Shown piece by piece: positions 16,142-19,845 of a DNA stretch of 19,845 nt. The notes beneath the pieces are model-generated. The model was not told the origin of the DNA. It worked only from the letters and a program-made list of their open reading frames with translations, and made no database searches. The position numbers and the translations under genes are program-made. Origin of the DNA: Planctomycetaceae bacterium (lineage in GTDB: Bacteria > Planctomycetota > Planctomycetia > Planctomycetales > Planctomycetaceae); the NCBI GenBank assembly GCA_029259875.1, contig JAJDEK010000263.1:1-19845 (forward strand). Direction: 5' to 3'. Within the stretch, counting starts at the first letter, position 1; each line of letters begins with the position of its first letter.

Positions 16142-17446
16142 ATGACTGACTCGATGCCCGTTCGCCTGCTTTTGGCAGCCTTGCTGGTTAGTGGACTTAC
16201 ATTGTCATCAAATTCTGCAGAGCCCACTCAACTCTCAAAGTCATGGGAGCAATGGAGAGGACCAAATCGCCAGAATCATTCCACTGATACAGGACTCATT
16301 CAGGATTGGAATGAACATCCTCCCAAGCTAGTCTGGACTGCCAGTGGTTTGGGTAAAGGTTATGCCAGCGTTTCGATTAAGGATAACCGTTTATTTACAA
16401 CCGGTAATCTTCCAGGAGGTCAAGCCGTGATCGCCGTCAACACTGATGATGGCAAAATCTTGTGGAAGACCAATTTGATTGATTCGAACCCAAAGCATGG
16501 TTATCCCGGAGCACGTTGCACACCTTCCATTGATGGAGATCGCTTGTATGCTGTTTCTACCAATGGTGCCATCTCTTGCCTCAGTGTAGCCGATGGAGAA
16601 GTGATCTGGACAAAAACGTTTGATGAGGAATGGGACGGAAAAATGATGTCCGGCTGGGGGTTTTCTGAATCTCCTCTCGTAGACGGAGATCTGGTTTTGT
16701 GTACTCCCGGCGGGAAAGATGCCATGATGGTTGCTCTCAATAAAACTACAGGTAAAGAAGTCTGGAAAACTTCCGTAACAGACCTGGGAGAAAAAGGAAA
16801 AGATGGAGCCGGCTATTCCTCAATTGTGATTTCCAATGCTGGTGGAGTTAAACAATACGTCCAACTTACGGGTAGAGGTTTAATTGGTGTTCGTGCCAGT
16901 GATGGTAAACTGCTCTGGAATTATAATCCTGTTGCAAATAAGGTCGCGAATATTCCAACTCCGATCGTCTCTGGAGACTATGTTTTCTGCTCAACAGGAT
17001 ATGGAACCGGTAGTGCCCTGGTAAAGCTTTCCAAAGAGGGAGAAGGCATTAAGGCTGAAGAAGTTTATTTTCTAAACGCCAAAACATTACAAAATCATCA
17101 TGGAGGCATGATTCTGCATGATGGTCACATCTATTGCGGACACGGACATGGAAAAGGGTTCCCGATTTGTATCAATCTGAAATCGGGCAAAGTAGTCTGG
17201 GGCGGAAAGATTCGTGGTGAAGGTTCGGGTTCCGCTGCGGTTTCCTTTGCTGATGGAAATTTGATATTTCGCTATGAAAGTGGTGATTTAGCATTAATTG
17301 AAGCGACTCCAAAAGATTATATCTTGAAGGGAAGCTTCAAAGCAGATCAAGTATTGGGCAAAGCCTGGGCACAGCCTGTCATTTGTGGTGGGAAACTTTA
17401 TCTGCGAGAGCAGGATGTTTTGATGTGCTATGATCTGAAAGAGTAG
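16142..17446 (+). CDS. Secreted PQQ-type beta-propeller protein (BamB-like repeat)
   Basis: The 434-residue protein has a signal peptide (hydrophobic 7-24, likely cleavage after NSA at about 26) and then a pyrrolo-quinoline-quinone-type WD-like propeller. It begins with WEQWRGPNRQNHS (35-47), a start common in planctomycete propeller proteins. Blades repeat the pattern (I/V)A(V/L)N..DGK.LW as in AVNTDDGKILWKTN, CLSVADGEVIWTK, ALNKTTGKEVWKT, VRASDGKLLWNY and NLKSGKVVWGG. Such proteins are scaffolds or binding proteins, and no catalytic PQQ site can be claimed. BamB itself is an alternative, but context does not support it. AGGA lies ten bases before the ATG and three bases before an out-of-frame ATG at 16135. 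Transcription ends at a strong hairpin just downstream. Confidence 0.9.
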   Translation: MTDSMPVRLLLAALLVSGLTLSSNSAEPTQLSKSWEQWRGPNRQNHSTDTGLIQDWNEHPPKLVWTASGLGKGYASVSIKDNRLFTTGNLPGGQAVIAVNTDDGKILWKTNLIDSNPKHGYPGARCTPSIDGDRLYAVSTNGAISCLSVADGEVIWTKTFDEEWDGKMMSGWGFSESPLVDGDLVLCTPGGKDAMMVALNKTTGKEVWKTSVTDLGEKGKDGAGYSSIVISNAGGVKQYVQLTGRGLIGVRASDGKLLWNYNPVANKVANIPTPIVSGDYVFCSTGYGTGSALVKLSKEGEGIKAEEVYFLNAKTLQNHHGGMILHDGHIYCGHGHGKGFPICINLKSGKVVWGGKIRGEGSGSAAVSFADGNLIFRYESGDLALIEATPKDYILKGSFKADQVLGKAWAQPVICGGKLYLREQDVLMCYDLKE

Positions 17447-17478
17447 ATGCAAATTTACAATCTATTGAACTAGGCAAA

Positions 17479-17510
17479 GCCCTGTCGAACTTCATCGACA
17501 GGGCTTTTTT
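17479..17510 (+). terminator. Strong Rho-independent terminator between convergent genes
   Basis: GCCCTGTCGA (17479-17488) and TCGACAGGGC (17495-17504) form a perfect 10-bp stem with a 6-nt loop. It is followed by TTTTTT (17505-17510) and preceded by AAA, so it serves the propeller gene and possibly also, weakly, the minus-strand gene ending at 17525. Confidence 0.92.
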
Positions 17511-17524
17511 ATTGAACTACTACG

Positions 17525-18319
17525 TTAACCAGCAGTGTTCTTAAATTTGCTCAAGTCAATTTTCCCGTTTCCTTCGACTGGTAGTTTTCCGTTAGGACAA
17601 TAACGGGAACGGGCCACACTCGAAGCAATGTTATAAGTGTAAACAGCATCCTCACGGACCAGGAAGATCACCGTCCCTTTCTTTTGCGCACCAATTTTAT
17701 CAAGCAACTCCACAAAAGGCAGACTTTTTCTCAGGTCATCTCTTCGAACTCTTAAGGACTTTGCCGAACCGTCCAGAACTACGATTCCCGTTTTTGTACA
17801 TTCAATAAACGTAGGCTTAAGATCCACTCCCGTACCACCCGGTTGAATTCTAACTTCAGCGGCTACAGGGTTTTCCCGCTTGTTTAATTCCTTTTTTAGT
17901 TTATCAATTTCCTTTTGTAGTTCCATTGGATCGTCTTTAATCTCTTCGATGCGTTTTTCAAGACGATTTGCCTCTGCCAATAATTTGACTTTTTCTTCCG
18001 GGCTAATGTCATTCGGAAGTTTGTTCTTTTCCTGCTTGAGCTTCTTTAATTCTTCCAAAGCCAAAATCAAGTCACGGTTTAATTTTGAAATGTCTTCAAT
18101 CTGGTCTTTGACCTGATCGATTTCTTCTTGTTTCGCTTCAATTTGTTTCTGATGTTGTTCAAATTCCTCGGCACGTTTCCAAGCGTCATCTTGATTATCC
18201 ATCTGGCTTAAGGCAAGCGCTGTGATCATCAGTGTCAGCACACCAATCACACATGCCAGAATACTCAGAAACGGAAACAGTGAGACCGTTTCTTCATTGC
18301 CTTTCTTCTTCTTTGCCAC
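17525..18319 (-). CDS. TolR/ExbD/MotB-like partner with one TM helix, coiled coil and C-terminal domain
   Basis: Starting at GTG 18317-18319, one base after the TAA of the upstream gene, this gives 264 residues. The topology is a short basic N-terminus (AKKKK), one transmembrane helix (TVSLFPFLSILACVIG and on, about 11-38), a long charged coiled coil (about 45-150) and a C-terminal alpha/beta domain (about 153-264, with VRIQPGGTGVDL and GTVIFLVRED). This is the plan of TolR/ExbD/MotB stator subunits, and the gene follows a TolQ/ExbB-like one. In TolR the segment VP-LLD carries the proton-binding Asp; here FPFLS has Ser and the helix has no acidic residue. The frame is open up to 18433, but that extension overlaps the upstream gene and the GTG is preceded by AAGGAAA. 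The exact family is unknown to me. Confidence 0.75.
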   Translation of the reverse strand: MAKKKKGNEETVSLFPFLSILACVIGVLTLMITALALSQMDNQDDAWKRAEEFEQHQKQIEAKQEEIDQVKDQIEDISKLNRDLILALEELKKLKQEKNKLPNDISPEEKVKLLAEANRLEKRIEEIKDDPMELQKEIDKLKKELNKRENPVAAEVRIQPGGTGVDLKPTFIECTKTGIVVLDGSAKSLRVRRDDLRKSLPFVELLDKIGAQKKGTVIFLVREDAVYTYNIASSVARSRYCPNGKLPVEGNGKIDLSKFKNTAG

Positions 18320-18320
18320 G

Positions 18321-19820
18321 TTATCGCACTTTCCTTGAGCTACCGAAGAATCCCCATTTTTTTCGAGGTGCTTCCACTTGCTGGATGAGTACCTGCTTTT
18401 CTCCCAAATCAGCCAAAACCGTGTTGAGCCCATTTAATCCCTGCTGAACACCATTGAAGGACTGAGATAGAACTTCAGCGGCTTCCGCTATCTCATTGGC
18501 GTTGCCATTCATTTTTTCCAGATGAGTGACTTGCTCTGATTGGAGTTCCGTCATTTTTTGTTGAACTGTCTCCATTTGTTCCATTACGGAATTATGTTCT
18601 GCGGTCAACTTATCAATGACCTGTTGAGTTTTGTTGAGTTGTTCTTCCTGTTGGGTACGAATTTTATCATCAATTTTGCCCCATGACTTCATGACTTGTT
18701 GCGACAGGGTACTACCAATTCCTTCTAGTTTCTGAGTCCAGGTCTGCAGTTCCGCATGATGGTCGGCCATTGCCTTATCGATGGTGCGTTGGATCAGGCG
18801 GCGATGATCTTTTTCGTCTCCGCTACTCGCGTGATCACTCTCTTTGAGACGCTTTAACAAGTTTTCGTTGCAATATTCATCAACCCAGTTCAATAAATCT
18901 TCTTCTGACTTTTGCATCGAACTACTGGGAAACATGACCAACATACTCATCACCAATGCAACTAAGGTTGTATCGAAAGCCGTTGACAAACCACCAGTCA
19001 CACCATTCAGAGAATCTTTCAAGACAGATATGTCTTGTGCTGCGTCCATCGATCCAGAGAAGCTTCCCACAGATTCACTGATCCCCATCACAGTTCCGAT
19101 AAACCCCAGAATGGGGATGGCCCAAATAAATACTTTGAGCATGGTATAGCTGGAATCGATGGCAGTCGCATCGATTTCTGATTGTGATTGCAGACGGTTA
19201 GAAACTTCAGAACTACTCTTCAGTACGCTGAAATGCTCCAACCCTCGTAAGACTCGATTCACCAAAAAACTTTCACGTGGATCGACGGGCAAGCTTTTCA
19301 CATGCTCAATGAATTTGGAAACTGTCTTTTCGGAAATCTCTTCTGATATATCAGTTGGCAGCGTATCAAATAACATTGAATCCTTCTGCCTGGCCAACTT
19401 ACGAGATTTTAGAAACAGAATTGCTCCAGACCAACTCATCAAAAAGACAAGCACAAACGGTACCCATCCACGCGCCAGAAATAGTTCACCCAGGTAATAA
19501 TTCCGGATAGGAAAAACCAACACGTAAAACAAAATTGAAGTCACTAACGCAATCGTGGCACTTTTAGAAAGGCTGACTTCAGTTCCGTCGGCCCAGCCGC
19601 CAGAAACAACCTTATTGCCTGTTCTACTGCCTGAAGACTTTGTTGAGGAAGCAGGAGAACTCGAAGTAGAGACATCAACGGAAGTGTTAATAATCGGAGT
19701 TTCCGGTTGTTTCACTAACATTGTGTGATGGCAATAGGGACATCGGACCTTTTTACCTATATTTTCATCACGAACTTTGAGTTTTTTGGAACATTTTTCA
19801 CAGGGAAACTGGAAATACAT
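18321..19820 (-). CDS. Zinc-ribbon membrane protein with a MotA/TolQ/ExbB proton-channel domain
   Basis: The 499 residues hold four parts. A zinc ribbon with C7/C10 and C27/C30 (FPCEKCSKKL...RCPYC) is typical of planctomycete proteins and is followed by a Ser/Thr-rich linker (about 45-80). Two transmembrane helices follow (about 88-105 and 119-137). A MotA/TolQ/ExbB domain has helices at about 228-247 (IPILGFIGTVMGISESVGSF) and 280-297 (STAFDTTLVALVMSMLVMF), keeping the channel Thr residues near T243 and T284/T285. The C-terminal coiled coil (about 340-480) is rich in Gln and Glu. Such proteins form pentameric ion-driven stators that power a partner. The zinc ribbon and long coiled coil are unlike TolQ or ExbB. 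The next gene starts one base after the stop, so the two are translationally coupled. No Shine-Dalgarno site is visible before the ATG. Confidence 0.88.
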   Translation of the reverse strand: MYFQFPCEKCSKKLKVRDENIGKKVRCPYCHHTMLVKQPETPIINTSVDVSTSSSPASSTKSSGSRTGNKVVSGGWADGTEVSLSKSATIALVTSILFYVLVFPIRNYYLGELFLARGWVPFVLVFLMSWSGAILFLKSRKLARQKDSMLFDTLPTDISEEISEKTVSKFIEHVKSLPVDPRESFLVNRVLRGLEHFSVLKSSSEVSNRLQSQSEIDATAIDSSYTMLKVFIWAIPILGFIGTVMGISESVGSFSGSMDAAQDISVLKDSLNGVTGGLSTAFDTTLVALVMSMLVMFPSSSMQKSEEDLLNWVDEYCNENLLKRLKESDHASSGDEKDHRRLIQRTIDKAMADHHAELQTWTQKLEGIGSTLSQQVMKSWGKIDDKIRTQQEEQLNKTQQVIDKLTAEHNSVMEQMETVQQKMTELQSEQVTHLEKMNGNANEIAEAAEVLSQSFNGVQQGLNGLNTVLADLGEKQVLIQQVEAPRKKWGFFGSSRKVR

Positions 19821-19845
19821 GGAAGGAATCCCGGGGTGTAGTAAG

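Noticed and set aside
18232..18447. Plus-strand ORF over the junction of the stator pair
   Set aside because: It is a shadow frame; the coupled minus-strand genes explain the region.
17525..19820. Zorya-type defence genes (ZorA/ZorB)
   Set aside because: The channel subunit and partner recall ZorAB, but no ZorC/D/E-like gene is visible, the partner lacks an evident peptidoglycan-binding OmpA motif, and the zinc ribbon is not a Zorya feature. The window ends just upstream, so the other side is unseen.

Overview
The window looks like chromosomal core DNA from a planctomycete of the Gimesia/Rubinisphaera type. The clues are an N-terminal CxxC...CPxC zinc ribbon fused to a membrane protein, a secreted PQQ-type beta-propeller beginning with a WRGPNR motif, a giant secretin with planctomycete-style repeats, moderate GC, long AT-rich gaps, and frequent GTG/TTG starts with weak Shine-Dalgarno sites. 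I see no insertion sequence, phage gene, CRISPR array, tRNA or rRNA.

Layout. Bases 1-192 hold the end of a GNAT acetyltransferase (+). A run of minus-strand genes follows: an exported cyclophilin (210-842), a very large secretin (1118-6178) followed by four consecutive hairpins, a parvulin/SurA-like lipoprotein (6516-7781), and the transcription-repair coupling factor mfd (7965-11306). The direction switches at 11.3-11.5 kb. The plus strand then carries aroB (11525-12703), a small HPt protein and a single-domain response regulator 17 bp apart (13049-14061), a PilZ-like protein with its own promoter (14258-14689), the yggS-yggU pair (14821-15861), and a secreted beta-propeller protein (16142-17446) with a strong promoter, a possible structured leader and a clean terminator. 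Converging on that terminator from the minus strand is a translationally coupled pair: a zinc-ribbon/TolQ-ExbB-MotA-like membrane protein (18321-19820) and a TolR/ExbD-like partner (17525-18319).

How the genes fit together. Three minus-strand products (cyclophilin, secretin, parvulin lipoprotein) all act in the cell envelope and could form an outer-membrane folding and export set, but they have separate promoters or long gaps, so this is context only. HPt, REC and PilZ suggest a phosphorelay linked to a c-di-GMP-type output, with no kinase in the window. mfd, aroB, yggS and yggU are ordinary housekeeping genes.

The most unusual item is the TolQ/TolR-like pair. The channel subunit keeps its polar Thr residues, but the partner has Ser where TolR/ExbD carry the proton-binding Asp. 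Next are the seven-repeat secretin with its Gln/Gly slippage-prone tracts, and the four-hairpin 3' region downstream of it.
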